DNA from: Sympetrum striolatum
Taxonomy: Eukaryota; Arthropoda; Insecta; Odonata; Libellulidae
DNA length: 64,000 nt
NCBI GenBank assembly: GCA_947579665.1
Contig: OX388346.1
Span: 89,654,615 to 89,718,614, forward strand
Direction: 5' to 3'
Shown here: positions 44,835 to 57,611 of the stretch, piece after piece
Position numbering within the stretch: position 1 is the first letter of the stretch
Layout of the letters: each line of letters begins with the position of its first letter
The notes under the pieces: generated by a model
What the model was told of the DNA's origin: nothing
Seen by the model: only the letters and a program-made list of their open reading frames with translations
Databases searched by the model: none
Program-made: the position numbers and the translations under genes

Positions 44835-46315
44835 CAATGAAACGTTTATCTTTTATAGTGGTTAATTGGAATTCACTCATGAGACAGGACATTTTGAATT
44901 GTTAAGAACCACTGTTAAGAAACATCTCGCACAGTACGGAAAGCTTTTCATCATGATTTAGGCGCAGGGAATGTTTGTATTTCGCTTTCGCCGTTGTTTT
45001 TTGGTGCTTCAGTAGTTATTGGAAATGTAGTAAGCGGTCTAAGGTTATTTCTTTACGTAGAATTCCTCTATTCCAAGCTCCCCATCCCCTCCAGATAAGC
45101 GACGGGTATCCCGTTTGTTCTGCAGAGCAAAGGAGCCTAACCGACCTTCGGCCCAAAAGAATCACCGAACAGTCCTCCGATTCTGACGGCGACAGCCTCT
45201 GGGAATCTTCGTCTCTTCCTTTTATAACATAAGAGGGACCTCTGCCACGCTGCGGTAGACGAAAATTCGCCTGTCGCTATTACTGGACACAGGTCTTTTC
45301 TAGGGCATAACTGTATCTATTCGACTCTTGCTTCCTCGAGAGATTGGGGCTGCCGATGTAGGAAGGTTTGGACTCGATCTATCGCTGTTTTTTTTTATAA
45401 CTCGTCTCCGACTTATATGTAGTGAGAGGTGTCGCGTTTGTGTGTTATGATTGCGAGTGAGGATTGAAAGTAAGCTGATTGAATTTCACGACTGTGCCTG
45501 TGAAATCGTTGCCAAGTCTATGATGCGTAAACGTTAAGAAATGAGGAAGTTTGGTAGAATTTTGTCCGCGAAGAAATCATTCATGCGTTGGGAGAAGATC
45601 ATATTACTATGACTTCATGAATAAAGGTTTGTAGAGAATGGATCGAAATGACGGCTATAATTGTCGTTCCAATCTTCTAATTCTCAGCGTTTCGATATAT
45701 TTTAGGATGATATTTTTTAATTATATTAAAAGTGTGGTGATGAGGAGTGTTGTAGTAATGGTTAAAATTCAGACTGTTGTTCATATTTTGAGGAAATAGC
45801 TGACAGAAGAATGTTTAAATATTTAATTCATCTTTGTTTTGGATTATAATCAATCTCCAATGCTTATTTGCGGCATACTCTTGTAACAATTGTGACTTGC
45901 AATATAATAAGTTAGAATAGAATTCCGTTTTCTCGGATTTCTCTGCTACATTTCACAATGCCGCTATTATTTTTTTAATGAAAGAATATTAAAGGAAAAA
46001 ATCCAAATATTCAAAGACGTAACTGAATAGTTCGTTGATTGAGATACTGCGCTAATCTTCTAGGTAGAGGAAGGCTGTACTAGATACAGAATGGTCACGC
46101 AAGAATGAATCGATTACATTGGAAATGACGGCGTTTTATAGAATTAACAACCTTACGGAATTTGCGGTCACTCTCTTCGATAGTTTGAAATGCGTAAAAC
46201 GGCCGCTTACTACGCTATTGAGAAAGTAGCGGTCACAGCTCGGAGTGAAAGCACCGTCGACTCCGATCGAAAATATAACCGTTGAATGTGACGTAGATTT
46301 CTTCGAGTTTTCCGG
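44835..46315. other. No gene seen
   Basis: An 85-codon + strand frame at 44975-45232 lies in a CpG-richer patch (45060-45350) with no domain. The remainder is unique DNA. Confidence 0.4.
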
Positions 46316-46319
46316 TATG

Positions 46320-46812
46320 GATAAACATTTCTGTCATGTTCCGTTGACGTTAGGAAAAATCAATCGCACTTCTTTTTGCATTTATATAATTGCAGAGTAT
46401 TTATAAATATACTGGTATAACATCGTTAGGCAGAGCTATCATGGTCCGTTGTTGTGGATAGGAAAAAAATAATCATATTAGAATATTTTTCTTTCTGTAT
46501 TTAAAGTTGTCCAAATTTTGTATAGTAAAACTATGTTTTGTTCATTGCTCTCCAAGCGTTTCCGTTGTAAACATAATTACAGAGTATTAATAAATATACT
46601 GGTTTAACATTGTCAAGAATAGTATAATAGTGATATTAAGTTCCGTTGTCGATAGGAAAAATCACTCGTATATGCAAATTTTTCTTTAGAAATTTTTGAT
46701 TTATGTAAATTTTGAAATTTTTTCCCTCTTTAAAGCTGTATTATTTTTTAGAACTATGTATTGCTCGTATGTTCTGTTGTAAATAAAATGCAGACTACTA
46801 ATAAATGTAAAT
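46320..46812. repeat. Diverged tandem array, units about 187-212 bp
   Basis: CAGAGTATT followed by (A/T)ATAAATATACTGGT occurs at 46393 and 46580, with a third weaker start (CAGACTACTAATAAAT) at 46792. In between, TCCGTTG...GATAGGAAAAA recurs at about 46338 (partial), 46443 and 46640. The spacing varies because of insertions and deletions. There is no coding content. It is the fourth locus in the window with tandem units of nucleosome-like length. Confidence 0.6.
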
Positions 46813-46814
46813 TA

Positions 46815-49475
46815 AAAAATAAATATTAAGACGTGAATATAAATACAGAGAAAAGCAGGAAAATGGTTGAAAATACCTTATCTTCTATCGTCGACCGTAT
46901 AGAAAGATCGAAGTCTCAATTCAACGTTTGCTTCTCTTCCGTATCTTTCCGTCTCGAAGCGGCTCTTCCAATTCCCATCCACTTTCGATTCATTTGAATG
47001 TTAATTTCCCTTTTTCCTTCTCTATAAAAAACCCCTCCCGCCATCGGGGACTTTCCTTCAAGTAGGCGTAAAACTTCTCTGAAACTGGGCCTAACGATTA
47101 GCCACATTATTTGTGTTTCTCGTTCAAAATAGTCGCTTTCATTTATCGAATGGGCCGGGGGTACTCCTTAACGGTAACGTTTGCTTTGGTGCGCCAATCG
47201 CCCCGGAAGGCCTCCGTTGTGTCGCCTGGGAGAAGATACAAACGAAGGAATCTTTGTCCTATTTCTAGCTCGACAATCTCCAAATATTTTTTTATGTAAC
47301 GCCTCTGTTTCCATGTTAAAGTTCGGTGTGGAAGCGAAGGGACGAATCGATGGAATATTTTCTATTCTATTTTTAGTCCACCGTTTCAGTTGCGCATTCG
47401 AGAGTAATATTTTTCAAGGAGACCTGTACCCGTAGGCTACTGATGTGAAGAGATGTTATTAGTATTTGACAATTTATATTTACGTTATATTTACCAGAAT
47501 ATCCTACAATAGGAGGCATTAAAAAGTTCACGAGTTTTAGTTTGCGAAGCTAAAAATTCCGATTGAAATGTTCTTCTCCGGTGAAAGATTTATCTTAGAT
47601 ATCTTATAGATATATTTCTCATTTCTATCATACCTCAGAAATAGTCCAACTGCCCAAAAGTAAATGAATTATAAAAACATATATGTATATATAATGGAGG
47701 ACTTTATTATTTAAATTAAGCGGAAATTCATAACTTGAAAGGCGAGGATGATTTATATATATTTTTTGACCAACAGTTAATTTTAGAATTGTAAATGTAA
47801 TTAAATGTACTTAATGTGAATAAATTAATTTGATTAAAAGTATATATGCATTAGAATTATCCTTTCCTTGCAATTTAATTGGTAGTATCGGTACTTTTTC
47901 TTATTTGTTCTAATTTGTTTACTTTTCTTTCATTTATCCAATCTAATATTCAATTTTTTTAAGCAATTTTCAGTCAAATAAATCCAAGTCAATTTTAATA
48001 AATAATATGAATGAATGTACGAAATTGATGAATATAACTATTGGAATGATTTATTTTTATTATAAATTAATTGGAGTCCATACGAATCAGTAATTAAGTA
48101 ATTACTGTTTAATCTGATTAAAAGAAACATGTAGTAAAATTTATTTCACCATTATGATAGGAAACGGTAGGAAAAGATGAGTTGAAGATAAAAGAAATTC
48201 GGTTGACTCTAGGAATTTCGTCACGATAAAATTTTGAATTCTTACTGAAATAAACAAAAAAAAATATCTGTTATATGCTTAATTTTATCCATTCGTTTTT
48301 GTTTATGCATTCATTCCAATAAGATAATAGAAGAATGGTCAAATCTATTTATCGAATGTCCTGGAGCTAAAGAGAAGCTCTTACGGGTGTGTTTGATGTA
48401 AGGCCGCGTAAGTGCCGATGAGGCGCATGACAACAATTTGAAGGTCTGTTCTGGAGACACCGAGATTCGGTCTTTCGTCAACGCGTCTATTTCGGAGGCG
48501 AGTTTAAATGCCAAATGCGGAGGAGTCGTCCCTTACGAAACTAGAACAATAGTGTAGGAAATCGAAGAAAAGACACGGTATCAACTCCTTTGAATCACAT
48601 CGGTGTCCAACCTCTTTGTATCCCTTAATTAGTCGATCGTAAATGGGATTTAAGTGCCGTCGTATAGATAACGGTGCGTAAATAAATGTGTCTCGTCTCT
48701 TATCGTCCATTCCATCGTTTTTAATTTCTCTACGTGTCTAGACCTCAGTTTTTCATGGCGATCGTTCTTTTTCGGTTCCTTCAATTTTTGGCCCGGTATC
48801 GCTCCCATGAATCTAGTATTCGTATCTGTTTACTTCAAATTATGACCCGCTATCCTCTTGTGGAATCCGATCGTATCTTGAGTAAACTGCCTCGAAAGGA
48901 ATTTCAGATACGGTGCTACCAACGTTTAAGCGGTGTAGGAATCTGTTTGCTGCTCTTCAACGGCGCGGAGGTTCCTATCTGGGAAGAAGCGGGTGGTTGC
49001 CGAATTATTATCTCCATGCTAATAAATTTGCATAGCGCGTGTTTTTAATACTTCGTGATTTTTCTGATTCTATACAAGCTTAACGATAGAGTATTTGAAA
49101 TTGAAATTCTTTTGCGTTTCCATCATAACATTTGGTTCAGAATGATGCTTAATGCATACTATGGAGGAGGCTTTATCGGAAGAAGTTTAGTTTAGGAAGT
49201 CTCCTATTTTATATAACCCTTAGTGAAGTAAAAACATCGAAAAATTTAAACGGAAAGCTTTGGAAAAAAATCTAAGCAATTGTCTGAAGGAGGCAGAAGA
49301 TTAAGAATTAGAAAATGGAAGCTACTCGCGAGATAATTTTTGTTCGTAAGAAAATATTTCTAATGCAAGGTATGAAACATGGGTTAGCAAAGGCTTTTAC
49401 CGTTAATCCTTAAACTGCTTCCAATTTATTTTATTTTTCATCTAATGTCATCCAGTTATGCATAATACTGCATAA
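46815..49475. other. No gene seen; AT-rich with short CpG-richer patches
   Basis: CpG-richer patches at about 46900-47430 and 48340-49030 hold frames of up to 104 codons without recognisable domains. The stretch 47640-48270 is very AT-rich. A small palindrome (CAGTAATTA/TAATTACTG) is at 48088-48107. Confidence 0.4.
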
Positions 49476-49515
49476 TACCCCACAAACCGCCTTTTGGCGT
49501 GTGACTAGATATAAA
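49470..49515 (-). mobile_element. LINE 3' tail (hairpin family)
   Basis: On the minus strand the sequence reads CTAGTCACACGCC, AAAAGGCGGTTTGTGGGG, TATTATGCAGTATTATGC. The CGCC-AAAA-GGCG stem-loop and the following GGGTATTATG tail match the 3'-UTR of the LINE at 35990-36337. No coding sequence remains upstream. This is a very short 5'-truncated insertion. Confidence 0.6.
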
Positions 49516-49519
49516 AAAA

Positions 49520-51425
49520 CCCAAAATATTAATTATAAAGCATGTTTTATACATATATACGTATCTAATTATTTGAAAATATAATTGCGATATACTGAGA
49601 TTAAAAATTTGAAGTCAAAGTGATAAATACATTTTATTCACTAATAATTGATATTTGAAGAAGAAAAAAAACCACAAATAGCTTATTAGGTTGATTCCAT
49701 AATGTGGAAAAATATTGTATTATAAGAGTATCGTCGCAAGAAAATCAAACTAAAAGCTTTTGAATATTCATTTACGGCTTTGACTTATGGCGAAGTAGTC
49801 ACTATCTCTACCCAAAAATTTCCTCAAAGGTGTCAATAAATTGAAGTTTAAAACTTGTATTCTATGCGTTATATATTTACTGCCCAACCTAAAACTCTAT
49901 ATAAACTACTTTAAAACTTTGCCTGTTATGCCGCGAAATTTATTATCTATTGTTTATTCTGAAGAAGTGGGTTATAAAGTGCTTCCTTAGCACCCCTTAA
50001 TTACTTAAGATTCAGAATTTTTTTAAAGAAATGCGTAGATTTTGAGAATATATGCGTTGTTTAGAAGTGAAGGATGTCATCTTTTTCGGCAATAAATCTT
50101 TCTCTAATTGATTGCTACGCATTTCCAAAAGTCGGCTGCTTTCAGGAAATACGTAGTAGCTCATCTGTCTGCCAGATCGGGGCCATAGGATGTATTCATG
50201 CGGGTTTGTATTTAGTAGCGAGTAGTAAGTGGAAATTTCCTCATTCGATTCTATATTTAGCCTCTATGATAAATCGCCATGTGCTAAATATACCACTTTC
50301 CTCTGTAGGTGAAGAAATAAGTGAAACTAAGCAAAGTTTTTCTCTTTTGGTTATTTACCTGTCTGAGTGGTGCTTGATCGTGGTTTCATTTGTGTTTGAT
50401 TTGACGCTTAATGCTCTTTATTCGTCAAGTTTAACTTCTCCTTTGGTCAGTACCCTTGGACTTCTAAATTTGTTTTACATTTTCTATGTTACTGAAATTC
50501 GTCAATTCACAATTAAAATTGGTTTAAATCTGTTAGGTTTGTTATCACCATGGGGATAGGAAAATCGTGATAAATCACCCATGTCAGAACTGCACTATAC
50601 AGTTCGTTTGTAGAATCGCACGAGACAATCGCTCGAGTGACATGATTAAAGAGACAGAAGTATTTAAAATTAGCATCATATTGTAATTTGGCGCATATAA
50701 GGATCACAGAGATTGAGCATATCGTCCGATAAATTAGAAAAGTTGAGAAGAAATATTTCTAAAACCAAAAGTTTTTTAATGTCACCGCATCGGTTGACCA
50801 TTTGAATTATCTAACATTCATATCTAATTTTTAACACCTTGTAAGAATGCGTAGGAAATACTGTAACTAATTATTGATCTTTTGATTTAAATTTGATGCT
50901 AAATTGTGAAAAATTAAATGCAAACTTCCCCTATCTTAGTTGTATGAAAAGTTAAGTCTGAGGGAATGTCCGTAGAAGTACGAATTTTAGGCAATAATAT
51001 CTCTTAGCCCTTTTGTAAATGGCATTCTCTACCGTATGAGCCTTCTTGAATGTATCAACTCGATATTCTGTAATGGAAATAACAGGACATTCAATTATTT
51101 CATAGTTAAAGGTATTTGTTATATTCTCTAATATCAGAAAATGCTTATTTTGCATTAAAAAAAAGGTATTGCCTCGCTTAAAAGAGCGATCTTGCTTTTG
51201 GATACTTCGACTACATATTTTTCGATCCAAACAGGAATTTCGTAACGAATACAGAATCGACTGACATAAATTTTAGTGGATACGCGTCCATAAACTATGT
51301 GTGTGCAGTCAGAATAAAATTAAAAGGAATTTAAATGTTGGATTCTGCATATTATTGCTCTGTAAAAAAGATAATTCATCAGTCCACATCCTCAGTCATT
51401 TGAAAATTAGCATATACTATGAGAA
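49520..51425. other. No gene seen; contains a 161-codon frame of no known family
   Basis: The + strand frame 50074-50559 is the second longest in the window, but its translation is serine/leucine/isoleucine-rich without a domain or signal peptide at the start, and it has no splice context that I can support. A minus-strand frame at 50952-51230 (92 codons) is equally unrecognised. Confidence 0.4.
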
Positions 51426-51429
51426 AGAC

Positions 51430-51550
51430 GATGTCCGCGAACGATACGCGACAATAACCGAATAAGGAAGCAGTTTAGATTCAACTGGTGTTTACAGCCC
51501 CTGCCACACGCCGAAAGGCTGCTTGTAGGGTGTTAATGTAGATGTCTGAG
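51430..51550 (+). mobile_element. LINE 3' end (hairpin family) with coding trace
   Basis: From 51433 the + strand reads TGTCCGCGAACGATACGCGA, translating as CPRTIRDNNRI. This is the eroded 'SFFPRTIRdWNRl' end of the same reverse transcriptase as at 36053. It is followed by CAGCCCCTGCCACACGCCG, AAAGGCTGCTTGTAGGG and TGTTAATGTAGATGTCTGAG. The combination of coding trace, hairpin and GTAGATGT tail independently confirms that the hairpin block is the 3'-UTR of this LINE family. Confidence 0.75.
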
Positions 51551-51554
51551 CGAA

Positions 51555-53010
51555 CTGTTCTTGTTGGTGTGTGAGTTACTGCACTGGGTAATAACAAAAG
51601 TAAGAATGTTAAGAATTATGTCGAATTCCTATTGCTGGCCTTTGTGAGAATATGCATATGTATTTGAAATGTTCTCATTACTATTCTAAGGGTGCGAAAG
51701 AATGATTATTCTGAATTGGCAGCATACAGCTGTACTTAATATCAATCTGTTCGGAATTCACTCCCGTCAGAGCCCTTGGTACATAAATACATAATAAAAT
51801 CATCTTTATAATATTACATCGACTACCATACATAGTTAAAAACTATTTCAAGAGTGGAAAACGCTATGCAATATCGTACATTATTATATGCTCGAATACA
51901 GTACAATACCATGCCCATTATAATTCATACATTATCATGCAGATTCAGTATATTATCATTCTATCTTATTCGACAAAATTTGTTTACAAAACGATACAAG
52001 ATAATCATATTATACGAATGCAACACTATCTAAATTGTTCGATTGTTCGCTCCTAAAGGAGGAAGTGATCTCCGTCAATCTCGATAAAATCGTCCCCATA
52101 CCAGCGCCTCAAAAGTGAAACATTATACTTCTTTAAGATTCCTACTACTTTTCCTATCGCCTCCATCACCCGAAACGTGTACACGACGCATACCAGACGT
52201 GATTTCTACGCGGAACAATCGCTGCTCCGATCTGCCATTCCGACGTACTAAATAGATTAGCGGGCGTGAAGTTCAAGCCATCGTATTCGCCAAGTATTGC
52301 ATCAACCGGCGGCGTCGGGAATTGCCATTGTGCGAGGAAACGTTTCATTCTAATCCGACGAAAAAGTGTGGCGGAGTGGGGAGGTTGAAGGTTGACGGTA
52401 GGGGGTCGTACGGTGAGAGGCAAAGGACGGTCGCGGGAAGGACGCGAAGGGGTTGAAGGTTGGTTCGAAGGGGCGTTCGCACGCGGAAACAAGGCGGGGC
52501 ACGCCAAGAATGCCCTCAGGTGTCGCCATTAGATATGGGCTGGTCTTAAAGGGGGTTGATCCTTGCTTTCCAATACCTTGTCACGTGCCTTGCATGGATG
52601 AAGGACTCCCTAGATGTTTTCATAGCTGAAATCGAAAAATTGGCTCGTTTTATTCATTCCCACGCTCGCATTTTGCCTCTGTGTTCACTCTTTTATTTAT
52701 TATTTAAGATGCCATCACTAGTTGACCTTCTGGCATGGTGGCAATGTTTAAGGGGACATTAAAATGAATAAAAGCCATGCATTTGCCCAAAGACGGGAGG
52801 GAAACCCCTCCAAAAACCTCCCGTTGGCTGCACAATTATATTTCACTATACACATAGGTACATAAGATATAAAATCTATCATACATAACATATAAGTATG
52901 ATCTATCATTTAACTTAAATAATAAATTACATGGTAAGGTATCCACATAGTCACACAGATATGAATTAGTTTGGCGTTATTGATATCCATGTTATACAGG
53001 TGTGTTTAGG
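51555..53010. other. No gene seen; GC-rich block at 52150-52520
   Basis: The block 52150-52520 is among the most CpG-rich in the window and is spanned by a 113-codon minus-strand frame (52166-52507), proline-rich at its N-terminal half, with no family I recognise. Near 52792-52822, ACGGGAGG and CCTCCCGT form an 8-bp hairpin. Confidence 0.35.
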
Positions 53011-53014
53011 CGTT

Positions 53015-53470
53015 GACAGAGGAAATGGGTGTGTCAAATATTGAGAGGGGAAGTGATTGAGGTAGAATACAATTAGTAGTACGTATCGAAAAAAGGAATA
53101 AGATGTTAGATACATAAAGAGAGTAAGGTTTGCTAACAAGAAAAGGAAGAAACATCGAATAGGGAATATTAAAGCACATTGACTTTCTTCAGGTTTCTTC
53201 TGTAGCTAATTGTATTTAATGTAATCAATCAATTGTAAATAATGTCTACCCTCGATAAGAAATATTGTGATGGGAGTGGCTGCTAAAGAAAGTAATTGAG
53301 GGCAGAATGCAAATAAATACGCAGGGTAAAACAAAGGAAAAATATATCACATTATATAAAGATGGGGTAAGTTAAATATGAATGGCATTGAGTAGAAAAT
53401 ATTTTGGTACATTAACTTTCTTCAGATTTCTTTCTGTAGCTATTTGTCAATTATAAATTGTATTCAGCAC
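53015..53470. repeat. Two tandem units of about 233 bp
   Basis: GCACATTGACTTTCTTCAGG (53174) recurs as GTACATTAACTTTCTTCAGA (53407), each followed by TTTCTT, CTGTAGCTA and TTGT, a spacing of 233 bp. Upstream parts of the units also correspond (GATTGAGGTAGAAT near 53052 and AATTGAGGGCAGAAT near 53294). A related single copy lies at 15085-15210. Confidence 0.6.
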
Positions 53471-53474
53471 CCAC

Positions 53475-54110
53475 TAACGGGCATCAAGGCCTTTCCAGAT
53501 TACGGTCTACGACTCCTGCCAAGTTTTTTACGAGATGGATGGTATTTCCTTCAAGCTCTCTACCTACATCTACGCATGCACGTGCTGGTCTCCATTAGGC
53601 GTGGTAGTTAACGGTGGTTAAACCTCATACCCTAACCTTTAGCTGTCGTATATTGTTTGGAGAAGAAGTTGAATTTTGATTTTCAGGTCCAAGAATGTGT
53701 ATTCTTCCGATTTGCTTTTAGTATTCAATCTGATAATAACGCATGATGAATTCATAATACTTGTTACGTACATCAATGAAGTGTTCTCTCTATTTTTAGC
53801 AAGTTTCCCCAAATGTCAACTCCTTATTTTAAAAATTACCACACCGAGCATCTAGGTATTTCTTAGCGATTCAGATTAAAGATAGTTAAACTTTAAGTTA
53901 GACCTTCTATGAATAGCTCTTGTCTGTGGGCTGCAAATTTCTCTTACACATGTATAGGGTTGCTTTACTAATGAAATGATCTTCACTATTATAATTATCG
54001 GATACATGTTGATGTAATAAAGGTGGTGATGGCCATCTATATTTACATTTTGTCAATTTGATTGTTACAGATTAACGTTGAAATTCATAACTCTGCAAAG
54101 CGATTTAATT
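53475..54110. other. No gene seen
   Basis: Unique DNA. I recognise no repeat or frame. Confidence 0.4.
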
Positions 54111-54112
54111 AC

Positions 54113-54240
54113 CGGTCTTGGTTGCGGAGTGGATAACATTCCATCTACACTATCACTCCAAACCCCTAGGTCCTGGGTTAGAATCCCGGCTGAACGGATT
54201 TTTCCGATCAGGGAATGGTTGTGTGTGTTCGTTGTTACTG
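54113..54240 (+). mobile_element. tRNA-derived SINE, family S, copy 1
   Basis: GGTTGCGGAGTGGATAAC (from 54120) is at A-box position, and GGTTAGAATCC (54176-54186), one base off the B-box consensus, follows about 55 bases later, within CCTGGGTTAGAATCCCGG. The non-tRNA body TGAACGGATTTTTCCG then GGGAATGGTTGTGTGTG is shared with the copy at 58985 (GGATTTTTTTTGGG-like; GCGAATGGTTGTGTTTC). No anticodon arm can be drawn reliably. Two frames on opposite strands over this copy are by-products. Confidence 0.75.
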
Positions 54241-54244
54241 TTGC

Positions 54245-56760
54245 CTCGGTGAAGCACCCCCTGACAAGCTCATGAGATCTTAGGGGCACTTCATAAAGGG
54301 CGAAAGTGGCTAAGCATAAAAAATTGTCCTGAATTTCTCGGTTTGATTTGTAACTCAAAAATGGCAGTTATTTTCGAAAGGATCGGAGGATTGATGATTT
54401 TCCGTGACCCGTGATTACGTAACGCGACGGCCACGAGCGGCGACCGAGCCTCTGGTTGCTGACCCCCAGCGCAGATTACCGAATCTCTCGCCTCTCCCTT
54501 CAACTATCGCGAATTCATCGCCAAGAGAGAGAGAGAGAGCTTAATGCGTTGCGTATAATATTAGTGTGTTCTCGAGAATGCGATCGGAAAACCTTATGGT
54601 TCATTTGCGAGCGAGTTCTCTCACACGTGTTGCATTCGCTCCGAATTGCTCAATAGGAATCTGCCACGTGTCACTACTCCTGGCGAGTAATCTTGAGTTA
54701 TGTGGTCGGAAACAGGTTCCAGATTAAAGGACTTGCATATGATAGAGGGCGTTTTCTTAGTCAGGCTCAAATCATTAATGAATAGTTCTCTCGAGGGACT
54801 AATATCCTCAAGGGATCGTGTACTTATTTACGTTTGCTGCTTGAAATGTCATTATTTCGGAGGACCAGGAGTACCAATAAACATTTTCGGGTAAAAGGCC
54901 AATTCAGTCATCTGTCGAAATTTTGCACTTTTTTCAATTATAAGGTCTCACAAGCATATCTGATGAATAAATGTGCAGCTAATTCAGCATTAAGTAATAT
55001 CTACAAGAAATTGAGTTCAAATCTGTTAGAAATGTAATACTATAGGTGGCCAGGAGGGCTAATTAAAATCTAGTGGGATTAAGCAATTTCACTCATGAGC
55101 CAAAATTTATTACTTTTTATGATGTGTTAATAATAATAATGTTTATTAAATTTGTACCCCTTGATAATTTTGAAGTAATCAAGTATAGCATATGAAAATA
55201 TAATAATAATTCGTCTTTATCGCTGTGCGTATTTTAGTCAAATATGACCAATATACCATTCTTACAATAAACCCCATTTTCTCAACTCGCTCAAAATATA
55301 AAAAAGATTAAAAGTATAAAATTGATGCTATAAAATTTTACAACTTTTTATATACAAATGCAATTTTCAAAAATATAGTTGATACAAATATAATAATATA
55401 CGTATATAGATAATATACGTATATAAACAAAAGGCAAGAGCAAATAAAAATAAAGTATATACTTCATTTAGCCCCATGATCATACCTGATCAAATAAGTC
55501 CCAACTAATCTACTTTTATTTATTTACGACTTAATTGGGCGAAATTGGGACTAAAAAGTCCCATCTTCCATTTAACCCATGTTTTAGGGGATCAAAAGCG
55601 TGTACTTAGCACTTGAACGAAACTAGTACTCTCGTGTACGTAGTATTTGAACATTATATACCCGTTAATTTGAACTTGACTTCTATTATTCGCAATACAA
55701 GATTTTTGACGTAAATATTAATTATGCTAGCATAGAGTTTTATTTGTAATAGACTAAAACTTATGTAATATAATTTACAAATATCTATTCATACCTTTTG
55801 CCCTTAAATAGCAAAGTGGATTCAAGTTCCGATTTCTGGCGGGAAATGGAACAATTAATTTTTGTTTATACCCACGAATATGCTCATAGTTTGAAATTAT
55901 CAAGAACTTTAAATATCCACTGCTTTTTTAGCCATTTTTCTTTGACTAGTGACAGTTGAGCTTCTTTCCGTTCATTTTAAAAGGTTTTTAATCCTTTCCG
56001 ATTTCCTGTCATCGAGATAGGAGCGTGATTCAGATGTATTCGTATTGGGAAAAGTTGGGCGTGGTGCGATACACGTGTGTTATGCCACACCGCGGCGGCT
56101 TTAAAATCGGGTTTTAAAGCAAGTTTCTCTGCCATTTTCGGGCTCGTAAAAAAGTCTGGGCGCTTTTCTCAGTTCTCCACGTGCAGACTTGGAGTAAATC
56201 GTTTTCGACCTGCTTATCTTAAAAGCTCAGAATGACCGTCATATCTGCATTATTCAGACCCTGTAGTAGTACCCCATATGATATAGTACGTAATTGGCCC
56301 ATTCATAATTCAACGGCAGCAAATGTCAACGACTCAGGAGTATATAATATCTATATATTGCTGTACAGCTACGTGCAAAAAAAAACTTTAAAGTCCCGCG
56401 GGCTATATAAGACTAAGGATTAAAGTTCTTTTGCTCATAGCTGTACATTGATTTCATCTTATGCTAAACCTTCTTTCGTCACTACTACTTATCAGTATCA
56501 GTAAGTACTTGCATTAGACCCACATTTCTTCTTAGTAGGAATAACCTACCGCGACCGCGTTCAGTTCTATGGAAACATTCGTTCATTCCACAGATGGGAA
56601 ACTTCCTTAAAAAACTATAGGAAAAACACTTTAAATTGCTAACTTGACAATCATCGATGTAATTCGCAGTGGTATCACTAAACTCCGTAGCTGCTTATCC
56701 GAATCTTAAGCCTCCTCTACTGCCCTAACTTCAGTTTTTGTTAGATTTAGGAATATTATT
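54245..56760. other. No gene seen; (GA)n tract at 54524-54539
   Basis: A short GA repeat occurs in a CpG-richer patch (54400-54640). The stretch 55070-55450 is very AT-rich with ATAATA runs. At 55486-55550, AGTCCCAA and TTGGGACT are inverted. The rest is unique DNA. Confidence 0.4.
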
Positions 56761-56763
56761 TTC

Positions 56764-56800
56764 AGGTCTGAATCCCAGCCAAGTCATTATTTTTCACTTC
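56764..56800 (+). mobile_element. SINE fragment, family S (B-box end)
   Basis: AGGTCTGAATCCCAGCC followed by AAGTCATTATTTTTCACTTC resembles the B-box end and T-rich start of the body of family S (54113, 58985). No A box is visible upstream. A short, decayed piece. Confidence 0.35.
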
Positions 56801-56804
56801 TTGT

Positions 56805-57200
56805 TCTAGATTCAAACTTTCTTGTGCAACGATAAAGTTACTTTCCATCATTTGAATATTTGTTTCGTATAAAAATAGCCGCAGCGTTTACTGTGTAGGT
56901 ATCACCGTAACGTCCAATACAGTTTTTAGGGGCAGCAGTTTTTATTAATTTAGTATCTGCTATTTCATACGTAGAAATTTAGTCTAATAAGTGTGAATAG
57001 GAATTGCTGTACATTTTGTGTAATTGGCTGCTTGTTTCTCCATTTTTCATTGTAGACTACTAGGTATATATTATATCTGCAGCTACAATAGTGGATTTAA
57101 TTTTGTGTACGTCAAACAGGTATCAATGATTCTCTTGGGAATAGTATCCGTTTTTAATGAAAGATATTTTTTGAAGTTAAATATTGCTGCGTTGTTACCT
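56805..57200. other. No gene seen
   Basis: Unique DNA; the + strand frame 57024-57359 (111 codons) runs into the short retroelement at 57218 and is not considered coding. Confidence 0.4.
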
Positions 57201-57217
57201 ATGTTGAACACCTATTT

Positions 57218-57410
57218 GAGATTTGAAATCTCCAAAAACCGTCTTTGTCGGCGCTCCGAGTCTTACTTCCCGGTAGTCCGGAAAGCAAGAACACACTTTA
57301 TGATGCCTAACACACGTTTCGAAGATAATGTATTCCTCCTCAGGGTTCGTAAAAATTAATTAATTAATCAAATTCATTAACAGCCGTATTCCAAATTTTC
57401 TTTCTTTAAT
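57218..57410 (-). mobile_element. Short retroelement with hammerhead-like core and 12-bp TSD
   Basis: GAACACCTATTT occurs exactly at 57206-57217 and 57411-57422, bracketing 193 bp. On the minus strand the insert starts with ATTAAAGAAAGAAAATTTGG and runs through GCTGTTAATGAATT, a TAAT run, and CCCTGAGGAGG. It continues through CGAAACGTGTGTTAGG, a hairpin (CTTTCCGG-ACTA-CCGGGAAG), and a terminus GGTTTTTGGAGATTTCAAAT. The stretch 57343-57317 has CTGAGGA (fits the hammerhead CUGANGA), a stem GGAATA/TATCTTC with one bulge, and GAAA, in the correct order; the stem III and cleavage-site part is imperfect. Both ends match the element at 44117-44313. A Penelope-like or retrozyme-like origin is plausible but unproven. 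Confidence 0.7.
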
Positions 57411-57424
57411 GAACACCTATTTAA

Positions 57425-57605
57425 ATTAAAGAGGTATTTATTCCTGTGGCAAACACAATTTTTTCGATCGTTTTCAACCGTGACGACTCTTCTTATATGG
57501 GCACGCAATATTTTGATCAATCTCTAATAAACTAGGATTGATTGCTCTTTAATCATAAATTGTGTGTTGAGCACATCTTTCTTGTCTTCGCTCCCAGTCA
57601 ACATT
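57425..57605. other. No gene seen
   Basis: Short unique stretch between two mobile-element copies. Confidence 0.4.
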
Positions 57606-57611
57606 AACTCA

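Noticed and set aside
50074..50559. 161-codon + strand frame
   Set aside because: No recognisable domain or motif; composition is what AT-rich DNA gives on the pyrimidine-rich strand.
54065..54358. 97-codon minus-strand frame
   Set aside because: It spans the SINE copy at 54113-54240, read backwards.
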